Source: an uncultured Clostridia bacterium (GTDB taxonomy: Bacteria > Bacillota > Clostridia > Oscillospirales > Ruminococcaceae). Taken from it: DNA of 64,000 nt. The stretch is from NCBI GenBank assembly GCA_944387915.1, contig CALXGT010000003.1:1-64000 (forward strand). The letters run 5' to 3'. The position numbers and the translations under genes were made by a program. The notes under the pieces are model-generated. The model was not told the origin of the DNA. It saw only the letters and a program-made list of their open reading frames with translations, and did not search any database. Below, piece after piece: positions 42,321 to 51,464 of this stretch (within the stretch, counting starts at the first letter, position 1; every line of letters starts with the position of its first letter).

Positions 42321-43175
42321 CTATTTGGTTAATTTTTCCGCAATGGCGGTTAAATCCTCTTTGTTGTAAAAGTGGATGGTGAGCGTCCCTTTGCCGCTTT
42401 TCCCCACCGACAACTTTACTTTTCTTCCCAGTTCCTCCTCTAACGCCTGTTCCATCATCAAAAGGTAGGAATCAAACGAGGCGAAGGTTTTCGGGTCTTT
42501 CTTTTCCGCTTTTTCTCTGGCGACCCGCTTTTCCACTTCCCGCACCGAAAGGCCCTTATCCGCCGCTTCCTTGGCGACAGCGGTCATCGTTCCTATATCC
42601 TCGATTCCCATTAAGGCCCTGGCATGTCCCGCCGAAAGGCGACCCTCCTCGACAAGAAGGCGGACCTGTTCGGGAAGCTGGAGCAGTCTTAAGGTATTGG
42701 CCACCGCCGAACGGGACTTCCCCACTCGTTTGGCGGCTTCCTCCTGGGTCAAACCGTAGGTTTCCATCAAATCCCGGTACCCCGCCGCTTCCTCCAAGGG
42801 AGTTAAATCCTCCCGCTGGAGATTTTCAATCAAAGCCAGCTCCATAACCTCGGCGTCGGTCATCTCCCGCACAATCGCCGGTACTTCGTCCAATCCCAGC
42901 ATCCGACATGCCCGCCAGCGCCGTTCTCCCGCTACCAGCTGGTACCGTTCGTCTCCCAAAGGACGCACCAGCAGCGGCTGAATCAGGCCATGTTCCTTAA
43001 TAGAATCGGCAAGCTCGGACAACGCCTCTTCGGAAAAGGTTTTTCGAGGCTGATTTTTATTGGGTTCAATCGCGGAAAGCCGAAGCAATCGACTGTTTTC
43101 CCCAGAAGATTCTTCGGAAGCGTTGATCTCAAAAAGAGATCCCAATCCTTTCCCTAACCCGGTTTTTTTCGCCAT
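42321..43175 (-). CDS. parB: Chromosome-partitioning protein ParB (Spo0J)
   Basis: 284 residues. A KTGLGKGLGSLFE start is typical of Spo0J. N-terminal CTPase domain has NQPRKTF and GERRWRA, followed by the HTH (LTQEEAAKRVGKSRSAVANTLRLL) that reads parS, and a C-terminal dimer domain. It loads as a sliding CTP clamp at parS and recruits SMC. ATG 43175 overlaps the soj stop (TGATG) and AAAGGAGGA lies upstream, so soj and parB are translationally coupled. Confidence 0.96.
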   Translation of the reverse strand: MAKKTGLGKGLGSLFEINASEESSGENSRLLRLSAIEPNKNQPRKTFSEEALSELADSIKEHGLIQPLLVRPLGDERYQLVAGERRWRACRMLGLDEVPAIVREMTDAEVMELALIENLQREDLTPLEEAAGYRDLMETYGLTQEEAAKRVGKSRSAVANTLRLLQLPEQVRLLVEEGRLSAGHARALMGIEDIGTMTAVAKEAADKGLSVREVEKRVAREKAEKKDPKTFASFDSYLLMMEQALEEELGRKVKLSVGKSGKGTLTIHFYNKEDLTAIAEKLTK

Positions 43176-43969
43176 CAGCCATTCCTCCTTTCCTTCTTCG
43201 CTTTTCGTTTTTGCCATTTTAAGAACTCTTTTGCCAATTCCTCATACGCCTTGGCGCCCTTGGAATGGCGGTCGTAGTACATAACCGGCTGGCCGAAGCT
43301 CGGCGCCTCGGAAAGACGGACGTTCCTCGGGATGGTGGTCTTATAGACCTGCTTCGGAAAGTATTTTTTGACTTCCTCCACCACCTGCAAGGTTAAATTT
43401 AGCCGCCCGTCGTACATAGTCAGCAGCACCCCTTCCACCTCGATAGCGGGATTGTAAAGGCGCTTAACCTGTTTAATGGTGGAAAAAAGCTGGGACAAGC
43501 CCTCTAACGCAAAATACTCGCATTGAATGGGGATTAAAATACTATCCACCGCCGAAAACGCGTTTAAGGTAATCAAGCCCAAAGAAGGCGGACAATCCAC
43601 GAAAACGAAATCGTACCGGTCCACCACCGAGGCTATGGCCTGTTTCAATCGAAAAATTCGATTCTCCAGCGCCACCAGCTCGATCTCCGCCCCCGCCAAA
43701 TCCATACTGGAAGGAATAATGTCCACCCCGGTAAAGGGCGTTTTTCGTAAGGTTTCCTCGGCGGAAGCCTCACCGATGAGCAGATGGTAGGAATTTTTTC
43801 CTAAATTTCGCTTGTCCACACCGAAACCGCTGCTGGCGTTGCCCTGGGGATCGATGTCAATGAGCAACACTTTTTTCTTTAGTTCTCCCAAAGCGGCGGC
43901 CAGATTCACTGCCGTCGTCGTTTTTCCGACGCCGCCTTTTTGATTGGCTACCGCCACAACTGCGCCCAT
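43175..43969 (-). CDS. soj: Chromosome-partitioning ATPase ParA (Soj)
   Basis: 264 residues. Deviant Walker A NQKGGVGKTTTAVNLAAAL (residues 8-26), Walker A' DIDPQGNASSGFG and FVDCPPSLGLITLNA. ATP dimers bind DNA and respond to ParB; in Bacillus Soj also controls DnaA. Just upstream (44038) lies a perfect parS, so the gene pair sits next to its own centromere. The C-terminus is strongly basic. Confidence 0.96.
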   Translation of the reverse strand: MGAVVAVANQKGGVGKTTTAVNLAAALGELKKKVLLIDIDPQGNASSGFGVDKRNLGKNSYHLLIGEASAEETLRKTPFTGVDIIPSSMDLAGAEIELVALENRIFRLKQAIASVVDRYDFVFVDCPPSLGLITLNAFSAVDSILIPIQCEYFALEGLSQLFSTIKQVKRLYNPAIEVEGVLLTMYDGRLNLTLQVVEEVKKYFPKQVYKTTIPRNVRLSEAPSFGQPVMYYDRHSKGAKAYEELAKEFLKWQKRKAKKERRNG

Positions 43970-44037
43970 AGCAAGCCTCCTTTTTTTTACCTTTTTTCAG
44001 TATACCACACTTTTCCCCCTTTTAAAAGCCCTTTTCC

Positions 44038-44053
44038 TGTTTCACGTGAAACA
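44038..44053. promoter_or_regulatory. parS site 1
   Basis: TGTTTCACGTGAAACA, an exact match to the canonical 16-bp ParB/Spo0J palindrome. It lies between noc and soj, directly abutting the noc terminator stem, about 10 kb left of oriC. Confidence 0.97.
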
Positions 44054-44089
44054 AAAATAACCGGAAGGAAAATCCTTCCGGTTATTTTT
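44053..44089 (-). terminator. Terminator of noc overlapping its stop codon
   Basis: A 17-bp arm pair (ATAACCGGAAGGA / TCCTTCCGGTTAT core) with a three-base loop. The noc stop (44084-44082) is inside the stem, and the minus-strand T-run ends where the parS begins. Confidence 0.9.
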
Positions 44090-44891
44090 GTTTTGTTGCC
44101 GCCACGGGGATCTTGACCACGTATTCGATATAATTTTCCCGTTCTCGTTTTTCCGCGGTGGCGTCAATACCCGCTGTTTTCATGGTGTCCACCGCTTTGT
44201 TGATGGTGTTTAGAAAAATGCGCACATCCTTTAGCATAATAATCTTGCGTTTGGGTGGCTTCGGCGTGAGAAGGCGTTCAACATACTGCTCGGTTTTGGC
44301 AACGCTTAAATTTTCTTTGGAAATATGTAAAATCGCTTCCTTTCGCAATTCCCCCGCCGGGAGCCGCAAAAGGGCTCTGGCGTGGCGTTCGGTGAGATGA
44401 TTTTCGGTAATAAGCTTTTTCTCCTCTTCGGTAAAGACCAAAAGCCGCAGCTTATTGGCGATGGTGGACTGGGCCTTCCCCAGCCGTTTCGCCGCTTCTT
44501 CCTGGCTGACACCCCACTCCACAATCAAGCTGTGAAGCGCCGCCGCTTCCTCAAAAACGGAGAGATCTTTTCGCTGAATGTTTTCCAAGATCGCATACAC
44601 CGCCGACTGGCGGGCGCTGGTATCCATAATTACCGCCGGAATGGTCTTTTTTCCCGCTAAAATAGAAGCTCTTGTTCTTCGTTCCCCGGAAATCAACTCG
44701 TACCGGCCGTTTTGCCCTTTCCGCACCAAAATCGGCTGCAACACCCCGTTTTCCGAAATACTGTCGCTTAGCGATTGCAGCTCCTTTTCGGAAAACACCT
44801 GCCTTGGCTGAGCCGGATTGGGGTCAATTTCGGTTAAAGGAAGCAAAACCACTTTGTTGACTGTCTTTTCTTTTTGCAAAAATCCCGCCAT
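44082..44891 (-). CDS. noc: Nucleoid occlusion protein Noc (ParB paralogue)
   Basis: 269 residues. ParB-type CTPase with NPAQPRQVFSE and GERRTRAS, HTH VSQEEAAKRLGKAQSTIANKLRLL, and a C-terminal dimer domain ending in a KRERENYIEYVVKIP strand. Position directly after rsmG and the N-terminal extension (MAGFLQKEKTVNKVVLLP) match Noc, which in Bacillus binds NBS sites and brings DNA to the membrane to block division over chromosomes. A second ParB cannot be excluded without testing its binding site. Confidence 0.85.
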   Translation of the reverse strand: MAGFLQKEKTVNKVVLLPLTEIDPNPAQPRQVFSEKELQSLSDSISENGVLQPILVRKGQNGRYELISGERRTRASILAGKKTIPAVIMDTSARQSAVYAILENIQRKDLSVFEEAAALHSLIVEWGVSQEEAAKRLGKAQSTIANKLRLLVFTEEEKKLITENHLTERHARALLRLPAGELRKEAILHISKENLSVAKTEQYVERLLTPKPPKRKIIMLKDVRIFLNTINKAVDTMKTAGIDATAEKRERENYIEYVVKIPVAATKQK

Positions 44892-44984
44892 TTGCCATCC
44901 TCCTCTCTTTCAAGACCAGTATAACAAAGGCGGGAAATAATTTCCAGAAATTTCGGTCGCACAAACCGACATGGTTCTTTCTTT

Positions 44985-45704
44985 TTACCGGCGAATCAAG
45001 GGTTCTTTTTTGATTTTTCCGGCGTTTCTCGGGTATTTTGTCGGGGTGGGTCGATTTTTTCTTAGGACAAGCAGGGTGCGTTTACTTCCCTCAGGAAGAG
45101 AAAACTCGGTAACCGATTCCACTTCCCCTCCCATCTGTTCAATCGCATAGCGGCTTTCCGAAAGCTCGGTTTCCATATCCGGGCCTTTGAGGGCGACAAA
45201 TACCCCTCCTACCCGGACAAAAGGAAGGCAATATTCCGAAAGTTCCCGAAGATGCGCCACTGCCCGCGCGGTGGCACAGTCGTACTGTTCCCGGTATTCT
45301 TCCTTTCTTCCCAGCTCCTCCGCCCGGCCATGGACCCGTTCCACCGAAAGAGAAAGTTCCTTCGCTACGGCATCCAAAAATAACAGCCGCTTGTTTAAGC
45401 TGTCCAACAAAGTCACCGATAAATCCCTCCGCGCAAGCGCCAAAGGCACGCCGGGAAATCCGGCGCCGGTACCTACGTCGATCAAACGGCTCCCCTCTTT
45501 GGGCGTATAAACCTTGAGGAAAAGGAGACTGTCTAAAAAATGCTTTACGGCGATTCCTTCGGGGTCGGTAATGGCCGTTAAATTCATCTTTTGGTTCCAT
45601 TCCCATAAAAGCGCCCCGTACCGGTCCAAATTCTCGCAAAGCGCCGGATCGGAGGGAAGGCCATACCCGGAAAGCAGCGACTCCATCCTTACAAGATCAA
45701 TCAT
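44985..45704 (-). CDS. rsmG: 16S rRNA (guanine-527-N7)-methyltransferase RsmG
   Basis: 239 residues. SAM-binding motif LIDVGTGAGFPGVPLAL, followed by LLDSLNKRLLFLDAVAKEL and a CATARAVAHLRELSEYCLP segment, the RsmG signature. It methylates G527 of 16S rRNA; loss gives low-level streptomycin resistance. ATG 45704 overlaps the end of mnmG by 8 bases. The protein ends with a basic tail of about 20 residues. Confidence 0.95.
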   Translation of the reverse strand: MIDLVRMESLLSGYGLPSDPALCENLDRYGALLWEWNQKMNLTAITDPEGIAVKHFLDSLLFLKVYTPKEGSRLIDVGTGAGFPGVPLALARRDLSVTLLDSLNKRLLFLDAVAKELSLSVERVHGRAEELGRKEEYREQYDCATARAVAHLRELSEYCLPFVRVGGVFVALKGPDMETELSESRYAIEQMGGEVESVTEFSLPEGSKRTLLVLRKNRPTPTKYPRNAGKIKKEPLIRR

Positions 45705-47580
45705 CGGTATGCTCCTTTCGCTCCAAAAAAATAAGCAGCGCGGTAATATCCGCCGGGTTGACGCCGGAGATTCGGGACGCCTGGCCTACGTTTTCCGGCT
45801 GGACTTTGTTCAGCTTTTCGATCGCCTCTAACCGCAGCCCGTTGACCTTGGTATAATCAAAGGGATAAGGGATCTTTTTCCGTTCAATGCGGTGCAGTTC
45901 CTCCGCCTGCGCCAGCTGCTTTTTAATGTACCCTTCGTATTTAATGCGCACTTCCACCTGCTCCCCTACCTCGTCGGGCAGATGGGGACGGCCGGGGTCA
46001 AAGGGGGCGAGGCCTTCATAGGTGAGCTGGGGACGGCGAATGAGATCGGCAAGTTTGACACCGGTGTGAATAGGGACTGTTTCACGTGAAACAAGAAAGG
46101 CGTTGAGTTCCTCGGAGGGGGCGATGTTCACCTTTCGCACCCGTTCCTCCTCGGCCTTGACCTGTTCCATCTTCTCCAAAAACCGGCGGTACCGTTCCTC
46201 GGAAATGAGTCCGATTTCGTAACCAATGGGGGTGAGGCGCTCGTCGGCGTTGTCCTGGCGCAAAAGAAGGCGAAACTCGCTTCGCGAGGTCATCATCCGA
46301 TAGGGATCGGAACAGCCCTTGGTCACCAGATCGTCAATAAGGGTACCGATGTAAGAGCTGGACCGGGGGAGAATCAGCGGCTCTTTCCCCGAAATCTTCC
46401 GGGCCGCGTTGATGCCGGCGATGAGTCCCTGGGCCGCCGCTTCCTCGTAACCCGAGGTGCCGTTAAACTGGCCGGCGCCGTACAAGCCCTTAATGTTGCG
46501 GTACTCTAACGAAGCGAACAAAGCGGTGGGGTCACAGCAATCGTACTCGATGGCGTAGGCGTTACGCATCACCTCCAAATGCTCGAAGCCCTTGATGCTG
46601 CGCAAAAATGCCATCTGGACATCCTCGGGCATAGAGGAAGAGATCCCCTGGAGATACATTTCCTCGGTGTCCAGGCCCATAGGCTCTACAAAAAGCTGGT
46701 GCCGCGGCTTATCGGAAAAGCGGACGATCTTGTCCTCGATACTGGGGCAGTACCGGGGGCCAATGGCTTCGATCCGGCCGCCGTAAATGGGAGAACGGTC
46801 TAAATTTTCCCGGATGATCCGGTGGGTCTCCTCGTTGGTGTAGGCAATATAGCAATCCACCTTATTTTCCAAAGGACCTTTGGTGGTAAAGCTAAAGGGG
46901 ACGATCTTCTCGTCGCCGCTTTGCTTTTCCAGCACCGAAAAATCAATGCTCCGGCGATGGACCCGAGGCGGAGTTCCCGTCTTAAACCGGCGCATGGGAA
47001 GGCCCTCTCGTTGAAGGGCGGCGGTCAGCCCTTTGGCGGCGGAGATCCCGTCAGGTCCGCTTTCATAGGAAACCTCCCCCACATGGATCATCCCCCCAAG
47101 GTAGGTCCCGGTGGCGAGGATACATGCCTTGGTTTGATAAAGGGCGCCCAATTTGGTAACCACGCCGGTCAAAACACCGTCCTCCACCACAATATCCACG
47201 ATCTCGCCCTGTTTCAAATCCAGATTGGGGATGGATTCCAACAATTTTTTCATATAAGTATGGTATTTCCGGCGGTCGGTTTGCACCCGAAGGGAATGGA
47301 CGGCGGGTCCTTTTCCCATATTCAGCATCCGGCTTTGCAAAAAGGTGGCGTCGGCGGCAATACCCATTACCCCGCCCAGCGCGTCGATCTCCCGCACCAG
47401 GTGCCCTTTGGCGGTGCCGCCGATAGAGGGATTACAGGGAAGGTTCGCCAAAGCGTCTAAAGAGAGGGTAAACAAGACGGTGCGCATCCCCAGCTTCGCC
47501 GCAGCCACCGCCGCTTCAATACCCGCATGGCCGGCGCCCACCACACAGACGTCATATTGATCCATCAAATATCGATTCAT
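45697..47580 (-). CDS. mnmG: tRNA uridine-5-carboxymethylaminomethyl modification enzyme MnmG (GidA)
   Basis: 627 residues. FAD-binding motif DVCVVGAGHAGIEAA near the N-terminus, CNPSIGGTAKGHLVREIDALGG with the active Cys, a second Cys in the CPSIEDK segment, and the C-terminal tRNA-binding helical domain (FSPE-like PENVGQASRISGVNPADI). With MnmE it modifies the wobble U of several tRNAs. ATG 47580 has TAGGAA upstream. The second parS (46078-46093) is inside this gene. Confidence 0.96.
   Translation of the reverse strand: MNRYLMDQYDVCVVGAGHAGIEAAVAAAKLGMRTVLFTLSLDALANLPCNPSIGGTAKGHLVREIDALGGVMGIAADATFLQSRMLNMGKGPAVHSLRVQTDRRKYHTYMKKLLESIPNLDLKQGEIVDIVVEDGVLTGVVTKLGALYQTKACILATGTYLGGMIHVGEVSYESGPDGISAAKGLTAALQREGLPMRRFKTGTPPRVHRRSIDFSVLEKQSGDEKIVPFSFTTKGPLENKVDCYIAYTNEETHRIIRENLDRSPIYGGRIEAIGPRYCPSIEDKIVRFSDKPRHQLFVEPMGLDTEEMYLQGISSSMPEDVQMAFLRSIKGFEHLEVMRNAYAIEYDCCDPTALFASLEYRNIKGLYGAGQFNGTSGYEEAAAQGLIAGINAARKISGKEPLILPRSSSYIGTLIDDLVTKGCSDPYRMMTSRSEFRLLLRQDNADERLTPIGYEIGLISEERYRRFLEKMEQVKAEEERVRKVNIAPSEELNAFLVSRETVPIHTGVKLADLIRRPQLTYEGLAPFDPGRPHLPDEVGEQVEVRIKYEGYIKKQLAQAEELHRIERKKIPYPFDYTKVNGLRLEAIEKLNKVQPENVGQASRISGVNPADITALLIFLERKEHTDD
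46078..46093. promoter_or_regulatory. parS site 2, inside mnmG
   Basis: TGTTTCACGTGAAACA, identical to site 1, read through as sense codons of mnmG. Two perfect copies 2 kb apart near the origin fit the ParB loading zone. Confidence 0.97.
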
Positions 47581-47587
47581 ATTGTTC

Positions 47588-48949
47588 CTACTTTCCAACG
47601 CAAAAATGGGAGAAAATCTCTTCCACCACCCGTTCGCTTACCTTTTCTCCGCTTAACGCCAGCAGCGCCGACAAAGCGTTTTCCCCGTCCAACGCTATAG
47701 CGTCCAAAGGAAATCCGTTATCAATGGTGGCGATGGTTTCATCCAGAGCGCCAAGGGCCTGTTTGGCGGCGGAAAGCTGGCGCTCATTAAACAAAAACGC
47801 TTCGTTTCCCGTCAGTGACGAAAGGGAAAGAAAAGAAGAGATCGCCTCGGTAAGGGTTTCTTTGCCAGTTCCCTCTTTGGCGGAAACGGAAACCACTACG
47901 GGAAATCGCTCCCGGAGCTTTTTGGAGAGCACATCCCCTAAATCGGTTTTGTTCACCACCGCGATAACCGGTAAACCGTTTAACTGTTCCCAGAGGGCGT
48001 CGTCTTCCGAGGAAAAATCCTCGGAACCGTCGAATACCGCTAAAATTAAGGAAGCCGTCTCCACTCGTTTTTTCGCTAACTCCACCCCGATTTGCTCCAC
48101 CGGGTTATCGGTTTCTCGAAGCCCGGCGGTGTCCGCCAAATTCAAGGTAAGATTTCCAAGGGAGATGCGCTCTTCTACCACATCTCTGGTGGTGCCGGGG
48201 ATATCGGTCACAATGCTCCGCTCCCTTTGGGAAAGAAGGTTCATCAAGGTCGATTTTCCCACGTTGGGTTTTCCTACGATGACGGTGTCGATGCCATCCC
48301 GCAAAAGCTTCCCCTTATCGAAATCCAAAATCAGCGCCGAAAGGGCGTCCTTAGCGCGGCAAAAGCCCTCCCGGATCTGGGACCGGGCAAGGGGATCCAA
48401 ATCCTCTTCCGGATAATCCAGATAAGCGGCAATGGAACCGATTACCGCCACCAAATCATCGGAAATCCCTCGAATCTTTCGGTAAAGGTTCCCGTCCATC
48501 GCGTTTTTGGCGGCTTTTAAAGCGTTTTCATTTTCCGCCTGGATCATCTCTAAAACCCCTTCCGCCTGGGTCAGGGTCATTTTTCCGTTTTCAAAAGCCC
48601 GTTTGGTAAATTCCCCGGCTTGGGCTAACACCGCGCCTGCATCCAAAACCAAACGAAGCACCTTTTTGGTGACAAATAAACCGCCGTGGCAGGAAAGCTC
48701 CACCACATCCTCCCCGGTATAGCTGTGGGGCGCTAAAAAAACGGTAGCAATCCCCTCGTCTACCGCTTCCCCTTTTTCCATTAACCTGCCGTAGGCCGCC
48801 CGGTAGCCTTTTAACTGGGAAAGCTTGGTTCCTGAATAAGCGGAAAACACCTTATCCGCCACAGCAATCGCATCTTCACCGGAAATGCGAATGATGCTGA
48901 TACCCCCGGCAGCCAAAGGCGTAGATATGGCCGCAATTGTCTTTTCCAT
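47588..48949 (-). CDS. mnmE: tRNA modification GTPase MnmE (TrmE)
   Basis: 453 residues. N-terminal folate-binding domain (IAAISTPLAAGGISIIRISG), helical domain, and inserted GTPase with G1 GKPNVGKST, G2/G3 DIPGTTRDVVEE and DTAGLRET, G4 NKTD. The C-terminus ends in the family's C-x-GK (FCVGK), with the conserved Cys. Partner of MnmG, whose start is 8 bases further on. A hairpin-rich leader precedes it. Confidence 0.96.
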   Translation of the reverse strand: MEKTIAAISTPLAAGGISIIRISGEDAIAVADKVFSAYSGTKLSQLKGYRAAYGRLMEKGEAVDEGIATVFLAPHSYTGEDVVELSCHGGLFVTKKVLRLVLDAGAVLAQAGEFTKRAFENGKMTLTQAEGVLEMIQAENENALKAAKNAMDGNLYRKIRGISDDLVAVIGSIAAYLDYPEEDLDPLARSQIREGFCRAKDALSALILDFDKGKLLRDGIDTVIVGKPNVGKSTLMNLLSQRERSIVTDIPGTTRDVVEERISLGNLTLNLADTAGLRETDNPVEQIGVELAKKRVETASLILAVFDGSEDFSSEDDALWEQLNGLPVIAVVNKTDLGDVLSKKLRERFPVVVSVSAKEGTGKETLTEAISSFLSLSSLTGNEAFLFNERQLSAAKQALGALDETIATIDNGFPLDAIALDGENALSALLALSGEKVSERVVEEIFSHFCVGK

Positions 48950-48968
48950 CTTTTTCTCCTAAAAATAA

Positions 48969-49024
48969 CGGCGTCCCCTTTTAAGATTCGCTACCAAACA
49001 GTACGAACTCAAAGCAGGACGCCG
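48969..49024 (-). other. Structured leader candidate upstream of mnmE
   Basis: Outer arms CGGCGTCC (48969-48976) and GGACGCCG (49017-49024) enclose a hairpin of TTCGCTAC / GTACGAA type (48987-48994 and 49001-49007, loop CAAACA, one bulged base). It lies in the 109-base gap between jag and mnmE, read on the minus strand. Confidence 0.5.
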
Positions 49025-49058
49025 GATACGACATTTTATCGTTCCTTGCCGATATCGC

Positions 49059-50081
49059 TTACAGCTCGATCTTGCTGTAAAGCTTAATGTTATCATTCAA
49101 TTCTTTCGGTTCCTTATTGGTGGTTTCCGAAGAAACAGGCGAGGATTTCTTCTCCTCTCTCTGATTTCTGGAACGGTTGTAGCTTCCCTTCCGATCGTTC
49201 CGACGATATCCACCCTGCTGTCTCGACGGCTTAATCACAACCTTGCGGTTGGGTTCCTCGCCGCTGGACTTGGAATAAACCCCTTCGATCTCAGTAACCA
49301 CCGAATGGATGATCCGCCGCTCATAAGGATTCATGGGCTCCAACGCCGCGGGGCGACCGGTCTTTAACACCTTTTTGGCCATTCTCGCAGCCAGCGCCTT
49401 TAACGTCTCTTCCCGTTTTTCCCGGTAATTTCCGGCGTTTAAGGTGAAGCGGATGTAGTCGCCTTCCAGCCGGTTGGCAACCAAACAAACCAGATATTGA
49501 ATCGCGTCTAAGGTCTCTCCCCGCTTTCCAATAACTGAACCAATATCATTTCCTTCAAGACGAACGTAAATCGTCTTATTGGCGCCCTCCAAAAACGTCG
49601 CCGTTACGCTGGACGCGCCCATTTTATCAAATACCTCGCGAAGATACGCCTCCGCCACCTGGACTTTGGGCATCAATTCCGCCGAGGGCTCTTTTAACGC
49701 CTCTTCCGCCGAAGAAGTTTCTTCTTTTGCGGCGGGCCGCGCTTCCTTTTCTTCTTTGCTTTCTTCTTTTGCCACAACAGGCGCCGCCTCTTTTACAGGC
49801 TGCTCCTTGCGGGGCTTTTGTACCGGCTTTTTTTCCTCTACGGCCTCTTTTTTGGGCTCACTTTTTACCGCAGGGCGCTCCGAACGCGCTTCTTCCAGCG
49901 TAAACTCGTCGTCTTCCACCGTAAGGCGAACCCTCGCCGGCGTTTTAATCTTACCGAAAAATCCCTTTTTCGGGTATTGCAGGATTTCAGGAATCCCAAC
50001 GTCTTCTCCGATTCCCATTTCGGCTCTCGCTTTGGCGATTGCTTCTTCCACGGTATTTCCCGTCGCTTCGTACTGCCGCAT
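49059..50081 (-). CDS. jag: RNA-binding protein Jag / KhpB (SpoIIIJ-associated)
   Basis: 340 residues. Jag-N domain (residues 1-50, with the KKGFFGKIKTPARV signature), a Lys/Glu/Ala-rich linker to about 140, a KH domain with GxxG (VIGKRGETLDAIQ), an R3H domain (RRIIHSVVTEIEG) and a basic, Arg/Asn-rich tail. It binds RNA and affects cell elongation and sporulation in Firmicutes. Follows yidC by 12 bases as in Bacillus. AAAGGAGGA lies before the ATG. Confidence 0.93.
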   Translation of the reverse strand: MRQYEATGNTVEEAIAKARAEMGIGEDVGIPEILQYPKKGFFGKIKTPARVRLTVEDDEFTLEEARSERPAVKSEPKKEAVEEKKPVQKPRKEQPVKEAAPVVAKEESKEEKEARPAAKEETSSAEEALKEPSAELMPKVQVAEAYLREVFDKMGASSVTATFLEGANKTIYVRLEGNDIGSVIGKRGETLDAIQYLVCLVANRLEGDYIRFTLNAGNYREKREETLKALAARMAKKVLKTGRPAALEPMNPYERRIIHSVVTEIEGVYSKSSGEEPNRKVVIKPSRQQGGYRRNDRKGSYNRSRNQREEKKSSPVSSETTNKEPKELNDNIKLYSKIEL

Positions 50082-50093
50082 ATGGATCCTCCT

Positions 50094-51200
50094 TTATTTT
50101 AGATCGTTGTCACTGACTTCTATATACTCTTCGCCGTATTTTTCCGCGTCTCTTCTCCGGGCTTCCGCCAGTCTTCGACGGTTCCTCTCCTTTTCGGAAA
50201 TGCCCTCTTCGTCGATGGGAAGGACTTTCCTCTTTCCATCGCTCGTTTCCTCTTTGTCTTCCTCTTCGTTTTCCGGCTCTTCTTCTTTGAGCTTTCCGCC
50301 CGAAGCCTTTCTCCGTTTTTCCCGCTCCAGCCGTTTTCTTTCCTTCTCCGCTTCCAAAGCGGCCTCATATTCCGCTTTATATTTCGCGGGGCTGTAAAGC
50401 TTGTTCATCAAAATACTCTGAAGCACTGCCAGAATATTGGACAAAATCCAGTATAAACCGACGCCGATGGGCACCGAAAAAGTAATCCAGATGGACATTA
50501 AAGGCATCATATAGATCATGCCCTTCATCATGCCCGCGCCCTGGCTTTGGGCCGTTCCGCTCATTTTCATGGAAACATAGCCGGACAGAAAAGAAGTCAA
50601 ACCGGATAAAATGGGCACCAAAAGCAACACATTAAAGGCAAGAGTGGGCGTCTGGCCCAGATACAATCCAAAGAGGGAGTAATTAAAATCGGCAATTTGC
50701 TGCGTGGTTTCGGTGCCGATGACCGAAGCAAAGGTATCAAACTGCCCGCTTTGAATAGCGGAAATAATTTGCAGCTCAATCTGCCGTACCGACTGTCCCA
50801 AGGTGTTGGTGACGACATCACTGGCTAACGCGATGGTCTCTGAATCCAGATGGAGAATATGGGTCAAAGGCTTATACACCACGTCGATAACGCCAAATAG
50901 CACTAAAAACGTCACCAGCAAGGGAAGACAACCGCTCATGGGGTTGAAGTGATGCTCCTGGTAAAATTTCGCCAGCTCTTCTTGCTGTTTTTGCTTATTG
51001 TTGGCGTATTTTTTCTGGATCTCGTTGATTTTAGGCTGAAAAACCGACATTCTTGCCGTGGATTTCTGCTGTTTAATACTTAAAGGGAAGGTCGCGACCT
51101 TTACCAAAACGGTAAACAGAATCAGGGCGACACCGTAATTTTTCACCAGCGAATAAATCGCCCACATAATCCAGCCCAAGGGCCAACCGAGAATTCCCAT
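50094..51200 (-). CDS. yidC: Membrane protein insertase YidC (SpoIIIJ type)
   Basis: 368 residues. Helices at GWPLGWIMWAIYSLV, YGVALILFTVLVKVATFPL, then the coiled-coil hairpin (QPKINEIQKKYANNKQKQQEELAKFYQEH), three further helices and a charged, Lys/Glu-rich C-terminal tail of about 75 residues. Inserts membrane proteins with or without Sec. No lipobox is obvious at the N-terminus: it begins MGILGWPL with its first helix, which is typical of clostridial YidC. Confidence 0.95.
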   Translation of the reverse strand: MGILGWPLGWIMWAIYSLVKNYGVALILFTVLVKVATFPLSIKQQKSTARMSVFQPKINEIQKKYANNKQKQQEELAKFYQEHHFNPMSGCLPLLVTFLVLFGVIDVVYKPLTHILHLDSETIALASDVVTNTLGQSVRQIELQIISAIQSGQFDTFASVIGTETTQQIADFNYSLFGLYLGQTPTLAFNVLLLVPILSGLTSFLSGYVSMKMSGTAQSQGAGMMKGMIYMMPLMSIWITFSVPIGVGLYWILSNILAVLQSILMNKLYSPAKYKAEYEAALEAEKERKRLEREKRRKASGGKLKEEEPENEEEDKEETSDGKRKVLPIDEEGISEKERNRRRLAEARRRDAEKYGEEYIEVSDNDLK

Positions 51201-51221
51201 TTCATTATTCCTTTCAGCAAA

Positions 51222-51464
51222 CTATTTTCTTTTCTTAAAAAAAGTAAACTCTTCCGGGGCCGGATCAAAGCCTCCGGGAAATAGAGGATTACAACGCAAA
51301 ATCCGTTTTATACTCAAATATCCGCCTTTTAAAGCGCCGAAGCGACTGATCGCTTCATAGGCGTACGCGGAACAAGTCGGATAAAATCGGCAGCATGGCG
51401 GCTTTAAACCGGAAAGATACTTCCGATAAAGGGCAATCAATTTCAAAAAAAGCCATCGGATCAT
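51222..51464 (-). CDS. yidD: Membrane protein insertion efficiency factor YidD
   Basis: 80 residues. The YidD core [25 protein letters not shown] (three conserved cysteines) and [13 protein letters not shown] are present. Small membrane-associated helper of the YidC pathway. Its first four bases overlap rnpA, so it is translated with it. Confidence 0.94.
   Translation of the reverse strand: MIRWLFLKLIALYRKYLSGLKPPCCRFYPTCSAYAYEAISRFGALKGGYLSIKRILRCNPLFPGGFDPAPEEFTFFKKRK

Noticed and set aside
48969-49024. preQ1 or other known riboswitch upstream of mnmE
   Set aside because: No known consensus; kept only as an unnamed structured candidate.
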